Numbered from the stretch's first letter, positions 16,525 to 25,443 are shown. The stretch: DNA of 51,563 nt from Betaproteobacteria bacterium (GCA_947478805.1 CANJXQ010000012.1:1-51563), one strand, 5' to 3'. Notes: generated by a model not told the origin, from the letters alone. Translations and numbers: made by a program.

Positions 16525-16896
16525 TCAGGGCTTTTTAGCCGCCTTGGACAGGCGCTCGAAGATTTCCGAGGAGGCCTGAAGCACCGATTTGAGCGGATTC
16601 TGGCCGCAGGATTCGATCAACATGCTTCGCAACTCCTCCGGTGTGGTATCACCACCGACAATGCTGTCGGCGTTGCGCAAGGCGGCGGTCGCACTGTTCA
16701 TGCCGGTGAAGTACCCGAGCAGCCAGCTGGTGTAGATCGTATTGACAACATTGGGATCCCGCGACGCCTGTTGCAACATCTGGTCGCAGGTGAAAAGCCC
16801 CGCGCCTTTCACCGAGAAATCACCGGCCGCGCCTGCCAGACCCGGGGAACACATCAAGGTCGCGATCAAGAGCCAATTGGCCACCCGCACAAGCAC
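16525..16896 (-). CDS. Small secreted protein, possibly Rap1a/Tai- or HdeA-like
   Basis: 123 residues with a Sec signal (ANWLLIATLMCSPGLAGAA). The mature part is about 98 residues with Cys38 and Cys98, which could form one disulfide, and a helix pattern SWLLGYFTGMNSATAAL followed by a late Cys-Gly-x-N-P. That arrangement resembles Rap1a/Tai immunity-like and HdeA-like periplasmic proteins. There is no secretion system or effector nearby to suggest an immunity role, so function is left open. It runs on the same strand as the barrel gene, 83 bp upstream of it. Confidence 0.7.
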   Translation of the reverse strand: MLVRVANWLLIATLMCSPGLAGAAGDFSVKGAGLFTCDQMLQQASRDPNVVNTIYTSWLLGYFTGMNSATAALRNADSIVGGDTTPEELRSMLIESCGQNPLKSVLQASSEIFERLSKAAKKP

Positions 16897-16968
16897 CTCC
16901 TGCAGACACTTAAAGCTGAATTATTGAAACACTGGACCGCACCTTACCCGTGCACGACCCGATGCTCA

Positions 16969-18126
16969 TCAGAACGAGCGCGGCAACCCGAGTACATGTT
17001 CGGCGACATACGAAAGGATGAGGTTGGTCGATATGGGCGCCACCTGGTAGAGCCGCGTCTCGCGGAACTTGCGCTCCACGTCGTACTCGCAGGCAAAGCC
17101 GAAGCCGCCGTGGAACTGCAGGCAGGCATTGGCCGCCTCCCAGGAGGCATCGGCCGCCAGCAACTTCGCCATGTTGGCCTCTGCGCCGCAGGGCTGGTGC
17201 GCGTCATACAGCGCGCAGGCCTTGAAGCGCATCAGGCTCGCCGCTTCGACATTCACATAGGCGCGCGCGATCGGGAACTGCACGCCTTGGTTCTGACCGA
17301 TGGGTCGCCCGAACACGATGCGCTCGTTGGCGTATTTGGTGATCTTGTCGACGAACCAGTAGCCGTCGCCGACACACTCCGCGGCGATGAGCGTGCGCTC
17401 CGCGTTGAGCCCATCGAGAATGTAGCGAAAGCCCTTCCCTTCCTCGCCGATCACGTTCTCGACCGGGATCTCCAGGTTGTCGAAGAAGAGCTCGTTGGTC
17501 TCGTGATTCACCATGTTGGCAATCGGCCGCACGGTGAGGCCCTTGGCCATGGCGTCCTTGATATCGACCAGGAACGTGGTCAGGCCATCGGATTTCTTCT
17601 TCACCTGGTCGGCCGGCGTGGTGCGCGCGAGGAGGATCATCCAGTCCGAGTGCTGCACGCGCGAGGTCCATACCTTTTGCCCGTTGACCACGTAGCGGTC
17701 GCCCTTCTTCACGGCGGTGGTCTTCAGCTTGGTGGTGTCTGTCCCCGTGGTCGGCTCGGTCACTGCCATCGACTGCAGACGCAGCTCACCCGCGGCAATC
17801 TTGGGCAGGAAGCGATTCTTCTGCTCGTCCGACCCGTTGCGCAGCAGCGTGCCCATGTTGTACATCTGTCCGTGGCAGGCGCCGGAATTCCCGCCCGAAC
17901 GGTTGATCTCCTCCATGATGACCGATGCTTCAGCAAGGGTCAGCCCCGAACCGCCATATTCCTGCGGGATCAGCGCAGCGAGCCACCCGGCCTTGGTGAG
18001 CGCATCGACGAAGGCCTCCGGATAGGCGCGCTGTTCATCGACCTTGCGGAAGTACTCCCCGGGAAACTGTGCGCATAGCGCGCGCACGGCATCGCGGATG
18101 TCCTGGTAGTTGTTGCTGTTGTTCAT
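16969..18126 (-). CDS. Acyl-CoA dehydrogenase
   Basis: 385 residues from ATG 18126 (GAAAGGAT upstream), the normal family size. It has the N-terminal helical domain with LIPQEYGGSGL at about 45-55, the flavin-binding MAVTEPTTGTDTT segment, VNGQKVWTSR, and the C-terminal LQFHGGFGFACEYDVERKFRETRLYQ. The segment around RFKACALYDAHQPCG-E is where the catalytic base region lies, but I cannot assign the base. It should oxidise an acyl-CoA to the 2-enoyl-CoA with FAD in the cytoplasm. The SnoaL-like gene is divergent, and the liv transporter cluster follows, fitting an uptake and beta-oxidation region. Confidence 0.93.
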   Translation of the reverse strand: MNNSNNYQDIRDAVRALCAQFPGEYFRKVDEQRAYPEAFVDALTKAGWLAALIPQEYGGSGLTLAEASVIMEEINRSGGNSGACHGQMYNMGTLLRNGSDEQKNRFLPKIAAGELRLQSMAVTEPTTGTDTTKLKTTAVKKGDRYVVNGQKVWTSRVQHSDWMILLARTTPADQVKKKSDGLTTFLVDIKDAMAKGLTVRPIANMVNHETNELFFDNLEIPVENVIGEEGKGFRYILDGLNAERTLIAAECVGDGYWFVDKITKYANERIVFGRPIGQNQGVQFPIARAYVNVEAASLMRFKACALYDAHQPCGAEANMAKLLAADASWEAANACLQFHGGFGFACEYDVERKFRETRLYQVAPISTNLILSYVAEHVLGLPRSF

Positions 18127-18232
18127 GCGATCCTTTCTTCTGGCGTAGCGGCTACAGGGTATGTACAAGCAGGCGTAACCGGTGTCAAGGCGCCCATGTT
18201 AGCCTTTGCGCTCGACACAAAGGAGCCACGCC

Positions 18233-18721
18233 ATGACACCCGATTCCAGCGCTGCAATTCGCGAACTGCTCGACAAGCAAACCCTGTTCGAACTGGTCAT
18301 CCGCTACTGCCGCGCGGTGGATCGTGCCGACGCGGATCTGTTCCTGTCCTGCTATCACCCGGATGCCTACGACGACCACGGCAATTTCAAGGGCAACCCG
18401 GCCGAGTTCCTGGCGCACCTCAAGCGCGGCACCATGAATCCCGCAGCGGGTCCGGTGCAGCACTCCATCTCCAACGCGGTATTCAGCATCGATGGCGATG
18501 TGGCCTTTGGCGAGGCCTATTTCCAGACGCGCTCCATCACGCCCGAAGGCCAGTCGGTCGCCAGTTTCGGGCGCTACGTCGATCGCTTCGAGCGACGCAA
18601 CGGGGAGTGGCGCATCGCGCACCGGCGCTGCATCCTGGAACACGCGCGCCCCGGCTTCGACAAGCGCCTGTTCGTGCAGGGAACACGGGACCGCAACGAT
18701 CCAAGCTACGAAGGTCGCTGA
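18233..18721 (+). CDS. SnoaL-like / NTF2-fold protein
   Basis: 162 residues from ATG 18233, chosen for the AAGGAG ribosome-binding site 8 nt upstream. The sequence has the NTF2-like layout: an N-terminal helix (RELLDKQTLFELVIRYCRAVDR) followed by DLFLSCYHPDA, and then strands ending RRNGEWRIAHRRCILEHA. The R-Y-C-R-A-V-D-R and W-R-I segments are typical of the bile-acid 7-alpha-dehydratase-like SnoaL_4 group found in catabolic clusters. It may be a small dehydratase, isomerase or decarboxylase. It is divergent from the acyl-CoA dehydrogenase gene and converges on livF. Confidence 0.88.
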   Translation: MTPDSSAAIRELLDKQTLFELVIRYCRAVDRADADLFLSCYHPDAYDDHGNFKGNPAEFLAHLKRGTMNPAAGPVQHSISNAVFSIDGDVAFGEAYFQTRSITPEGQSVASFGRYVDRFERRNGEWRIAHRRCILEHARPGFDKRLFVQGTRDRNDPSYEGR

Positions 18722-18750
18722 ACCGGAACATCAATCCTGAAACCGGTTCA
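18719..18750. terminator. 8-bp inverted repeat joining the stop codons of two convergent genes
   Basis: TGAACCGG (18719-18726) and CCGGTTCA (18743-18750) form a perfect inverted repeat around a 16-nt loop. The outer bases are the stop codons of the SnoaL-like gene (TGA) and of livF on the other strand. It could act as a weak bidirectional terminator; no T tract follows. Confidence 0.4.
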
Positions 18751-19452
18751 GCGCGCCTCGGTCACCGCGGCACGATAAGCCTCGTCAAGGGCGAGACCGC
18801 CATCTTCCACCGTCCGAACGATCTGGCCCCGAACGAGCACATAGCCACGATCCACGATGCTGGTCCAGTTGCCCAGTGCCGGGTCCGCGACGATGACCGC
18901 AACGCCCTGCGCCACCAGCGCCCCCAGTGTCTCCAAGAGGCGATCGACGATGAGCGGCGCGAGACCCGTCATCATCTCATCCAGCAGCAGCACTTTCGGT
19001 CGCGACATCAGCGCTCGCGTGACCACCAGCATCTGCTGCTCGCCGCCGCTCAGCACCCCGGCATAGGATGACGCGCGCTCGACCAGGACAGGAAAGCGCT
19101 CGAGCGCCTCGTCCACGGTCTCCGGCGGCAAATCGAGCAGATCCGACATGAGCGCGAGGTTCTCCCTCACGGACAGACGCGGAAAGAGCTGCCTGCCCTG
19201 AGGCACGATCATCAGACCGCGACGCGCCCGCTCCACAGCCGGCAGGCCGCTCAAGTCCTCGCCATCGATGGTGACCGTCCCCGTGGACGGTATCGAGCCG
19301 TAAATGGCCAGCAGCAGGCTGCTCTTGCCCGCACCATTCGGCCCCACGACCGCGGTCAGCGTACCGCCCCTCGCGCTGATGCCAGCACCGTGCACGGCCG
19401 TCGCACGCCCATAGCGCACCACGATATCGCCGACCTGGAGTTCAACGGCCAT
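18748..19452 (-). CDS. livF: Branched-chain amino acid-type ABC transporter ATP-binding protein (LivF)
   Basis: 234 residues from ATG 19452, giving the start MAVELQVGDIVVRYG. It has Walker A GPNGAGKSS, the signature LSGGEQQ, and Walker B VLLLDE, followed by the family-typical TGLAPLIVDRLLE. Its start overlaps the stop of livG by 11 bp, as expected in a tightly coupled liv operon. As the second ATPase of a HAAT-type importer it drives uptake of branched-chain amino acids or, commonly in Burkholderiales, other carboxylated ligands such as aromatic acids. Confidence 0.93.
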   Translation of the reverse strand: MAVELQVGDIVVRYGRATAVHGAGISARGGTLTAVVGPNGAGKSSLLLAIYGSIPSTGTVTIDGEDLSGLPAVERARRGLMIVPQGRQLFPRLSVRENLALMSDLLDLPPETVDEALERFPVLVERASSYAGVLSGGEQQMLVVTRALMSRPKVLLLDEMMTGLAPLIVDRLLETLGALVAQGVAVIVADPALGNWTSIVDRGYVLVRGQIVRTVEDGGLALDEAYRAAVTEAR

Positions 19453-20221
19453 GGCTTCGCTTCCCGAAGTACACACGCTGCATCTCCTCGCTCTTCAGGC
19501 ACTCGCCCGGATCACCGTCGAACGCGACCTGCCCCTGGTCGAGCATCATGATGCGATCGGCATGTGCCGCCACCAGGTCCACGTTGTGATCGACGAGGAT
19601 CACCCCGTGGCCCTGACGCTGCACGATCCGGATGGCCTCCCCGATGCCCGCGACGCCGGTCGCATCAGCGCCTGCAAACGGCTCATCGAGAATCATCACG
19701 GCCGGGTCCTGCGCCAGTGCCCTCGCGACTTCCACCAGGCGCTGGTCGCCCAGGGTCAGGTCGCCGCAGCGTCGCTGAAGCCCGCCAATTCTCGTATCGC
19801 GCGCAATGCGCTCCACCGCAGCCTCGTCATCCGCACGCACCGGCATGAACAGCCCGCGAAGCAGGCCCAGCCACAGCGAGAGCGGCGAATCGAGCCGGCG
19901 CGCCACGCGGCCGAGCAGTATGCTCTCGCGCACGGTGAGCTCTTGTGCGAGTTGCGGATACTGGAAGGTGCGCGCCAGGCCCTGGCGGCCGCGGCGCGAA
20001 GGCGGTCCACTGAGCACTCGGCCGCTCAAAAGCAATTCGCCGCCGTCCAGTTGCTGTGCCCCGGTAATGACGTCGATCAGGGTGGTCTTGCCGGCCCCGT
20101 TGGGTCCGACCAATCCAAGAATCTCCCCGGCGCCGACCTGTATCGACACGTCGCTCACTGCGATCACGCCGCCGTAGCGCTTCTGCAAGCGCTCACCGCT
20201 GAGCAGGATTGGCCTGCTCAT
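19442..20221 (-). CDS. livG: Branched-chain amino acid-type ABC transporter ATP-binding protein (LivG)
   Basis: 259 residues with Walker A GPNGAGKTT, the Q-loop RTFQYPQL, Walker B VMILDEPFAGAD and a switch His in VDHNVDL. The ABC signature reads LTLGDQR rather than the usual LSYGQQR, a departure from the consensus. The LivG-type insertion after the Q-loop (about residues 95-140, LGRVARRLDSPLSLWLGLLRG) is present. Its start overlaps the livM stop by 4 nt. It should assemble with LivF below the LivH/LivM membrane dimer. Confidence 0.92.
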   Translation of the reverse strand: MSRPILLSGERLQKRYGGVIAVSDVSIQVGAGEILGLVGPNGAGKTTLIDVITGAQQLDGGELLLSGRVLSGPPSRRGRQGLARTFQYPQLAQELTVRESILLGRVARRLDSPLSLWLGLLRGLFMPVRADDEAAVERIARDTRIGGLQRRCGDLTLGDQRLVEVARALAQDPAVMILDEPFAGADATGVAGIGEAIRIVQRQGHGVILVDHNVDLVAAHADRIMMLDQGQVAFDGDPGECLKSEEMQRVYFGKRSHGR

Positions 20222-21234
20222 GACTGCTTACCTCCCGCGGCAGCGGACCCATCGCTTCGACGCCGCCTCATCCGGTCGCGTAGCAACGCAAGGTAGCCGA
20301 GCACGCCTTTTGGTGCCAATAGCAGAACCAGCATCACCGCCACTGCAAAGGCGAAGCTGCCACTCTTGGCGATGGACGAGGGGAAGTTGAGGGAAAACTG
20401 TACTGCAAGCACAGCACCCACCACCGCCCCCCATGGCGTGCCAACGCCACCGACCAGCGGCATGAATACGGCCAGGAACAGGATGTTGAGGCCGAAGGTT
20501 TCCGGATGGATGCCGCCGTTGTAACCGGAAAAGAGCGCTCCGCCCAGTGCCGCCACGGCAGCACCGAATCCGAGGGATACCAGTTCCAGCGCCGGCACCG
20601 GTATGCCGGTGGATTCCACAGCGAGCGGTATTTCGCGCTTGCCACGCAATGCGATGCCCCATGGGCTCAGTCGCAGGCGTTCGATCAGGAATGCCACGCT
20701 GCAGACGACTACGAGTGAGCCGACGAACAATCCCTGCCGGGACACCTGCCAGCCGGCAATCTCGAGCTTTCGGATGCCCAGCATGCCCGATGAGCCGCCC
20801 GTGATGCCGCTCGCATCGATGGTCCAGGTCTGGAAGGCGAAGCCGAACAACAACGTCACGGCCACCAGATAATTGCCCGACAGGCGCCGCGTCGCCATCC
20901 CGAGGAGCACTGCCACCGCACAGGCGACCAGCGGACCGAGAATCCAGGCCATCGGCAGCGGCCAGCTGGTGCGCACGGCCACGATGCACACCGTATACGC
21001 GCCGATGGCCGCATAGGCGCTGTAGGCCGCCGACAGCGAACCGCCCATGATGAACGGGATATACATGCCGAGGCCCACCAGCGCATAGCTGCAGGAGAGA
21101 ACCATGAGGTCCTGCCGATAACCGCTCCCGCCCACCCACAGGACCACGGCAATCATGCCCGCGACCGCCCACAGGATCTGCGGCAGGACTGAACCCCTCG
21201 ACCTCAATGGCGCGCGACGGACCAATGCGTTCAT
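20218..21234 (-). CDS. livM: Branched-chain amino acid-type ABC transporter permease (LivM)
   Basis: 338 residues from ATG 21234 (GAGG upstream), with about eight to ten hydrophobic segments. Family landmarks are the second helix region YALVGLGMYIPFIMGG with a following AAYSAYAAIGAY, the GGSSGMLGI motif, FSGYNGGIHPETFG, and the cytoplasmic loop GGVGTPWGAVVGA. It ends with a basic tail (RRRRSDGSAAAGG). It starts 4 bp after the livH stop and overlaps livG, so all four membrane and ATPase genes form one transcript. Confidence 0.92.
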   Translation of the reverse strand: MNALVRRAPLRSRGSVLPQILWAVAGMIAVVLWVGGSGYRQDLMVLSCSYALVGLGMYIPFIMGGSLSAAYSAYAAIGAYTVCIVAVRTSWPLPMAWILGPLVACAVAVLLGMATRRLSGNYLVAVTLLFGFAFQTWTIDASGITGGSSGMLGIRKLEIAGWQVSRQGLFVGSLVVVCSVAFLIERLRLSPWGIALRGKREIPLAVESTGIPVPALELVSLGFGAAVAALGGALFSGYNGGIHPETFGLNILFLAVFMPLVGGVGTPWGAVVGAVLAVQFSLNFPSSIAKSGSFAFAVAVMLVLLLAPKGVLGYLALLRDRMRRRRSDGSAAAGGKQS

Positions 21235-21238
21235 GGCC

Positions 21239-22114
21239 TCAAACCCGAATCCGTCGTGCAAAGAAGCCTTGAGGCCGGACCACGAAGAACACCGCCGCCA
21301 GCAGCAGAATCACGTAGTCCACCGATGCCCCACCCAGATAGAAGGGAACAAACACTTCGATCGCACCCAACAACAGCCCGCCCACCAAGGGTGCCCAGGC
21401 CCCGCCGGTACCGCCGATGACAGCCGCGAGAAATCCCTTGATCGACCAGGGCAGCGCACTGCGGAAGGTGATGCCCGACTTCAGCGCGAACACGATGCCC
21501 GCGATGGCGGCAATAACTCCAGCAACAAAAAAGGCCGTCAGGCGGATTCGATCGGTGGGCAGGCCCAGCACTTGTGCCGCGACGGGGTTGTCGCCCGCAG
21601 CGCGCAACATGCGTCCTGCCCGCGTCGCATTGAGCCAGAAAGCCACCAGTGCGAAAACGACCCCGGTCACAACGAACATCTGAAGCGCGGCGCCGTCGAG
21701 CACCGCCTCGCCCATCTCGATCGGCTCGATGTCGAACAGCCACTGCCCGGGCATGCTGCCGCGCCCGAATACGGCCCCCGCCCCCTGTTCGAGGGCGAAG
21801 AGCACCGCGGTGACGGCGATGAGCTTGGGCAATTCATCGTGGCCGCTACGACGCACCATCGGTCGCACCACCACCATCTCGGTGAGCACCGAACTCCCGA
21901 CGCACAGGACCACGCCGAAGAGCATGGCCAACCACACCGGCGCGCCTTGCTCCGTCGCAAGCCATGACGTGGCGATGCCCGCCATCATGGCGTAACCACC
22001 GATGGCGAAGTTGAAGACCAGCGCGCCCTGGTAGACGATGAGATAGCACAGGGCGATCAGCCCGTAGAAACTGCCGATCTCCAGTGCGGAGATCCAGAGC
22101 TGAAGGTCGGTCAT
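21239..22114 (-). CDS. livH: Branched-chain amino acid-type ABC transporter permease (LivH)
   Basis: 291 residues, inner-membrane, with about eight hydrophobic segments. LivH landmarks are the N-terminal GSFYGLIALCYLIVYQGALVFNFA, the ATRAGRMLRAAGDNPVAAQVLGL block in the cytoplasmic loop, and KGFLAAVIGGTGGAWAPLVGG near the C terminus. The livK gene lies 83 bp upstream on the same strand. The order livK-H-M-G-F is that of a complete HAAT-type importer. Confidence 0.93.
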   Translation of the reverse strand: MTDLQLWISALEIGSFYGLIALCYLIVYQGALVFNFAIGGYAMMAGIATSWLATEQGAPVWLAMLFGVVLCVGSSVLTEMVVVRPMVRRSGHDELPKLIAVTAVLFALEQGAGAVFGRGSMPGQWLFDIEPIEMGEAVLDGAALQMFVVTGVVFALVAFWLNATRAGRMLRAAGDNPVAAQVLGLPTDRIRLTAFFVAGVIAAIAGIVFALKSGITFRSALPWSIKGFLAAVIGGTGGAWAPLVGGLLLGAIEVFVPFYLGGASVDYVILLLAAVFFVVRPQGFFARRIRV

Positions 22115-22197
22115 TGTGCGTCGCCTGCCGGGCCCCGGGCCCGACGGACCCCGCGCAGCACAGAGTCCGTCACCGGCGTCATGCCAGTCTCAGGCAA

Positions 22198-23448
22198 TCA
22201 GCACTTGGGCTGGTACGTCTTCCACAGCTGCGGCGAGGGCTTGTTGTCCTTGCCGAAGACCGAGAAGTTCATGCCGCACAGACCGTCGCTCGCCACATGC
22301 TTGGTCGGCGAGAACGAGAGCGTGAACCCGGGCTGGCCGAAGCTCGACTTGAACCCGCTGATGGACGTCAATGCCGCAAGGAGCTTTTCCTTGTCGGACA
22401 CCCCGCCCGCCTTCTCGATGGCCGCCTTGGCCATCATGACGGCGTCCCACGACCACGCATCGAAAGCCGCCACAGCGACAAAATCCTTGTGCTTGGCGCG
22501 CAAGGCGGCATCCAGCTGCTTGGTCAGGGGATTGGAGAGCGTCGCCGAGCCGGTGAAGATCAGGCCCTCGAGGCCCGACGGGCTGGCCAGCTTCCACGCG
22601 TCCGGCTGGTTGCCCAGGCTGGCCGTCGAGAAGCGCAAGACCTTGGGCATCAGGCGCCGGGCGGTCTGCTGCACCAGCACCTCGAACTGTCCGCCGTTGG
22701 CAATGGTCAGCATGGCGTCAGGTTTGGCATTGCGGATCCGGGTGATCTGCGCGGTCACGTCGTTAGCGTCCACCGGCGCGCGTTCGGTCGTCACGACCTC
22801 GACGCATTTTCCCAGCGCTGGCAGGAAGCCCTTCAGGATCGTATCCACCGTCGCCGACCCGTCGCCGAATACCGCGATGCGCTTAACCTTGGCCGCTTCC
22901 CAGCCCTGGCACAGCAGCGTGGTGACATCCGCATTGGCATTACCCATGCTGAATACGTATTCATTGTCCGGTGGGGCCGTTACTGCCGCGGTGATGGTAT
23001 AGGTGCCGAACGAGATGACCTTCGCCTCCTTGACAATCGGCTTGGCCTGGATGATGGATGACCCCGCCGTCGCAAAGAAGAGCACGTTGGCACCCTGCTC
23101 GAGCAGCTTGCGCGTTACTGCCGGGGTCTTGGTGGCATCGCTCTCATCGTTCTCGGTGATGATCTTCACCGGCCGCCCGAGAATCCCGCCGGTTTCATTG
23201 ATGTGGTCGACCGCAAGCCGCATTGCCCGCACGGACATGCGGGCAATCACGGAGCCGGGCCCCGTTGCATCTTCGTCAATGCCGAAAATGATCGGATCTC
23301 CGCTGGGAGGTGCCGCCTTCTGTGCTGGGGCGCTCTTGGCTGCGGGCTTCGCCGCCGGCGCCTGCGCATGCGAAAGACCCGGGAATGCAATCGCGGCCAT
23401 GACGGCGCCAGCGGCAATAGCAACCTTCAGTTTTCCTTGAACCAGCAT
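22198..23448 (-). CDS. Branched-chain amino acid-type ABC transporter substrate-binding protein (LivK-like)
   Basis: 416 residues from ATG 23448, with GGGAGGGAA as ribosome-binding site. A Sec signal (VAIAAGAVMAAIAFPGLSHA) is followed by an unusual 25-residue Ala/Pro/Lys linker before the type I binding-protein domain, which starts DPIIFGIDEDATGPGS. Later landmarks are INETGGILGRPVKIITENDES, DANDVTAQITRIR and the C-terminal Cys pair (CGMNFSVFG and QPKC). It would deliver ligand to LivHMGF. The ligand is not predictable; members of this family also bind aromatic acids and urea. Confidence 0.92.
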   Translation of the reverse strand: MLVQGKLKVAIAAGAVMAAIAFPGLSHAQAPAAKPAAKSAPAQKAAPPSGDPIIFGIDEDATGPGSVIARMSVRAMRLAVDHINETGGILGRPVKIITENDESDATKTPAVTRKLLEQGANVLFFATAGSSIIQAKPIVKEAKVISFGTYTITAAVTAPPDNEYVFSMGNANADVTTLLCQGWEAAKVKRIAVFGDGSATVDTILKGFLPALGKCVEVVTTERAPVDANDVTAQITRIRNAKPDAMLTIANGGQFEVLVQQTARRLMPKVLRFSTASLGNQPDAWKLASPSGLEGLIFTGSATLSNPLTKQLDAALRAKHKDFVAVAAFDAWSWDAVMMAKAAIEKAGGVSDKEKLLAALTSISGFKSSFGQPGFTLSFSPTKHVASDGLCGMNFSVFGKDNKPSPQLWKTYQPKC

Positions 23449-23633
23449 TGTGGCTTCCCTCCCCAAGTTAGATGCCCAAACGATGTTAGCCTCGCATGAA
23501 AGACGCCGTCAACCTAAACCGTAGCGGGATTTTTCTTGCACAAATGCCTTCCGCCTACTTATGCTTGGCTTGGGCGCCGGGCTTCCCCGGCAGCATCGAA
23601 TCCAATGGAACCAGGACCAAGGAGAAGAAGATC

Positions 23634-24353
23634 ATGGCGGGAACCAAGTACAGCATCGCGCAGTTCATCACCGACGCGAAGGCAATACTCAAGCGCAACG
23701 ACCCGCTGGAGAAACAGAAAGAAGCCATCGGCGAGCGGCTGAAGGAGCTGTGCAAGCGCGACGACCTGCTGCGCTTTGCGCTTCCCTTCGGCCCGTCGGA
23801 CGCATCCACCGGCGGCTACCTGCTGTGGCGTGAACCGCCCGCGACGGTGTTGTGCATCGGGGAATGGAACCCCGGCTACATGTCGCCCGTGCACGAGCAC
23901 AAGGACTTCTGGGTGGTGGGCTGCGGCTACAAGGGGCGCGATCGCTGGGATATGTATGAGCGGCTCGACGACGGCTCCAAGCCAGGGTATGCGGAGGTGA
24001 AGCTGGTCGACCAGATCGACATCACGCCAGGCAAGGCCGTATGGATGCCGCCGCCGCCGCGCGCGGTGCATTCGCACAACAGCATGTCAAATGAGATCAC
24101 GCTGGAAGTCATCTTCTCCGCGAACAAGCCCCCTGCACCGAGCGAGCGGCTGGTGTACGACCCCGAGAACAAAGCCTGCTGGCCCTCGGGATGGAGCTTC
24201 ACGCCCGTCTACGCCGGCGACTACTACCCGGGACGGCCCAGCGCAAAAACCGGTCTTTTTTCCGGCATCCAGAAGGCGGCTGAAAAAGCGACGATATGGA
24301 CGAAAAAGCAGGGCAAACGCACTTTCTGTCCAGTTTGCATGGCGTTTGCCTGA
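23634..24353 (+). CDS. Cysteine dioxygenase-like cupin protein
   Basis: 239 residues from ATG 23634, with AAGGAG upstream; the frame extends further but without coding character. The cupin core resembles cysteine dioxygenase-type iron enzymes: a helical N terminus, then PVHEHKDFWVVGCGYKG (His87, His89), and VHSHNS (His146, His148) on the second motif. CDO-type enzymes oxidise small thiols with O2, with Fe(II) held by three histidines. After residue 200 comes a basic tail with C-P-V-C (GKRTFCPVCMAFA) that I do not expect from the fold. The gene is divergent from the liv operon. Confidence 0.75.
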   Translation: MAGTKYSIAQFITDAKAILKRNDPLEKQKEAIGERLKELCKRDDLLRFALPFGPSDASTGGYLLWREPPATVLCIGEWNPGYMSPVHEHKDFWVVGCGYKGRDRWDMYERLDDGSKPGYAEVKLVDQIDITPGKAVWMPPPPRAVHSHNSMSNEITLEVIFSANKPPAPSERLVYDPENKACWPSGWSFTPVYAGDYYPGRPSAKTGLFSGIQKAAEKATIWTKKQGKRTFCPVCMAFA

Positions 24354-24435
24354 CAACGCTTCATTGACACCAAAAAGCTGACACAAGGCCGCTGCGCTGC
24401 CCCCTGGATTGCCGGCATAACGACCGGGGTGCGCG

Positions 24436-25353
24436 TTACAGCGCCTTGATCGCCGGCAGTTGCCCCACCGGCAGTCCAAAGGCCTCCGCCTGGTGCAACA
24501 GGTCCAGTGCATTCCTGACATGCGCGTAGTCGATCATCATGCCGTCATAGGTCACCGCCGCCCGGCCTACGGCCTCGGCATCGGCCATGGCCTGCAGTAC
24601 CCCCTTGTTCCATGCGATTTCTTCCTTTGACGGTGCGAACACTTCGTTGCAGGGCGCAACCTGCGACGGGTGGATCAACAAGGCACCGCGGTAGCCCTGC
24701 TGGCGCGAGCGGCGCAGTTGCATGGCGACGATGGCCTGGTTGCGGATTTCCAGCGGCCCGCCCGTGATCGGGTACTCGATGCCGGCGGCCCGAGCCGCGA
24801 GCAAGGTGTGTTGCTGCGCGTAGAGCATCTCCATGCCCCCTTCGGTCCACTGGTAGCCGATGGCCTTGGAGACGTCGCCCGACTTTACGCTCGGCGCGCC
24901 GCACACGTTGCCTACACGCGGGCATGCCTGCAGCAGGTGGTACACGTCCTTGATGCCTCGCGCAGTCTCGGGCAGCACCACGATCCTGATCGTGCCGACC
25001 TCCATGCCGGCCTTGCGCTCGAAGAGCTCGATCCACGCATCGACCTTGCGCACTTCCTCGACGTACTGCAGCTTGGGAATGGCAATCGCGACCAGCCCCG
25101 GTTGCACGATGGCCTCGATGTCCTCACCGGTGAGCCCCGTCTCCACACCGTTCACGCGCACGAATATCGCCACGCCACGCTGGCTCAGGCGCGCAATGCC
25201 CTCGCGCACCAGCGGCCGCGTCTGCGATTTCTCGGCGATCGGAACGGCATCCTCGAGGTCGAGGATGAGCGCGTCGGGCGCGTACTTCGGGGCCTTGTCC
25301 ATCCACTCCGGACGGTTGCCCGGAACAAACAAAATCGAACGATAGAGTTTCAT
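24436..25353 (-). CDS. HpcH/HpaI aldolase / CitE-like lyase family protein
   Basis: 305 residues beginning YRSILFVPGNRPEWM, the typical CitE start. Other landmarks are DALILDLEDAVP (the CoA/metal region), VRVNGVETGL, AIPKLQYVEEV, VLPETARGI with the metal-binding Glu, and SGDVSKAIGYQ with a likely metal Asp. Family members cleave or form malyl-CoA- or citramalyl-CoA-type thioesters with Mg2+. No citrate lyase CitD or CitF is nearby, so it is not citrate lyase itself. The ATG is preceded by GAGGG and, further up, by copy B of the 79-bp repeat. Confidence 0.9.
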   Translation of the reverse strand: MKLYRSILFVPGNRPEWMDKAPKYAPDALILDLEDAVPIAEKSQTRPLVREGIARLSQRGVAIFVRVNGVETGLTGEDIEAIVQPGLVAIAIPKLQYVEEVRKVDAWIELFERKAGMEVGTIRIVVLPETARGIKDVYHLLQACPRVGNVCGAPSVKSGDVSKAIGYQWTEGGMEMLYAQQHTLLAARAAGIEYPITGGPLEIRNQAIVAMQLRRSRQQGYRGALLIHPSQVAPCNEVFAPSKEEIAWNKGVLQAMADAEAVGRAAVTYDGMMIDYAHVRNALDLLHQAEAFGLPVGQLPAIKAL

Positions 25354-25364
25354 GCCAGGCCCTC

Positions 25365-25443
25365 AGAGCTAATTTCACAATCGAGGGGATGCTCCCCTCA
25401 AACTCCCCTACTTCGGGGGCCATTTCGGTAAATCTGAAATGGC
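25365..25443 (-). repeat. 79-bp structured repeat, copy B (upstream of the CitE-like gene)
   Basis: Reverse-complement partner of 2296-2374, same length. Both hairpins keep their stems (CCATTTC/GAAATGG and GAGGGGA/TCCCCTC) while the loops change: AGAAACACC becomes AGATTTACC and CTA becomes GCA. It lies between the stop of murI and the start of the CitE-like gene, ending 11 nt before that ATG, in the same orientation relative to its gene as copy A. Confidence 0.8.

Noticed and set aside
16525-16896. Small secreted protein considered as an immunity protein of a toxin system
   Set aside because: No toxin, secretion-system or effector gene is found nearby; the resemblance to Rap1a/Tai is only a pattern of helices and cysteines.
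24250-24270. T-rich stretch near the end of the CDO-like gene considered as a terminator
   Set aside because: It lies inside the open frame, and the flanking bases ACCGG/CCGG give only a short, weak stem.
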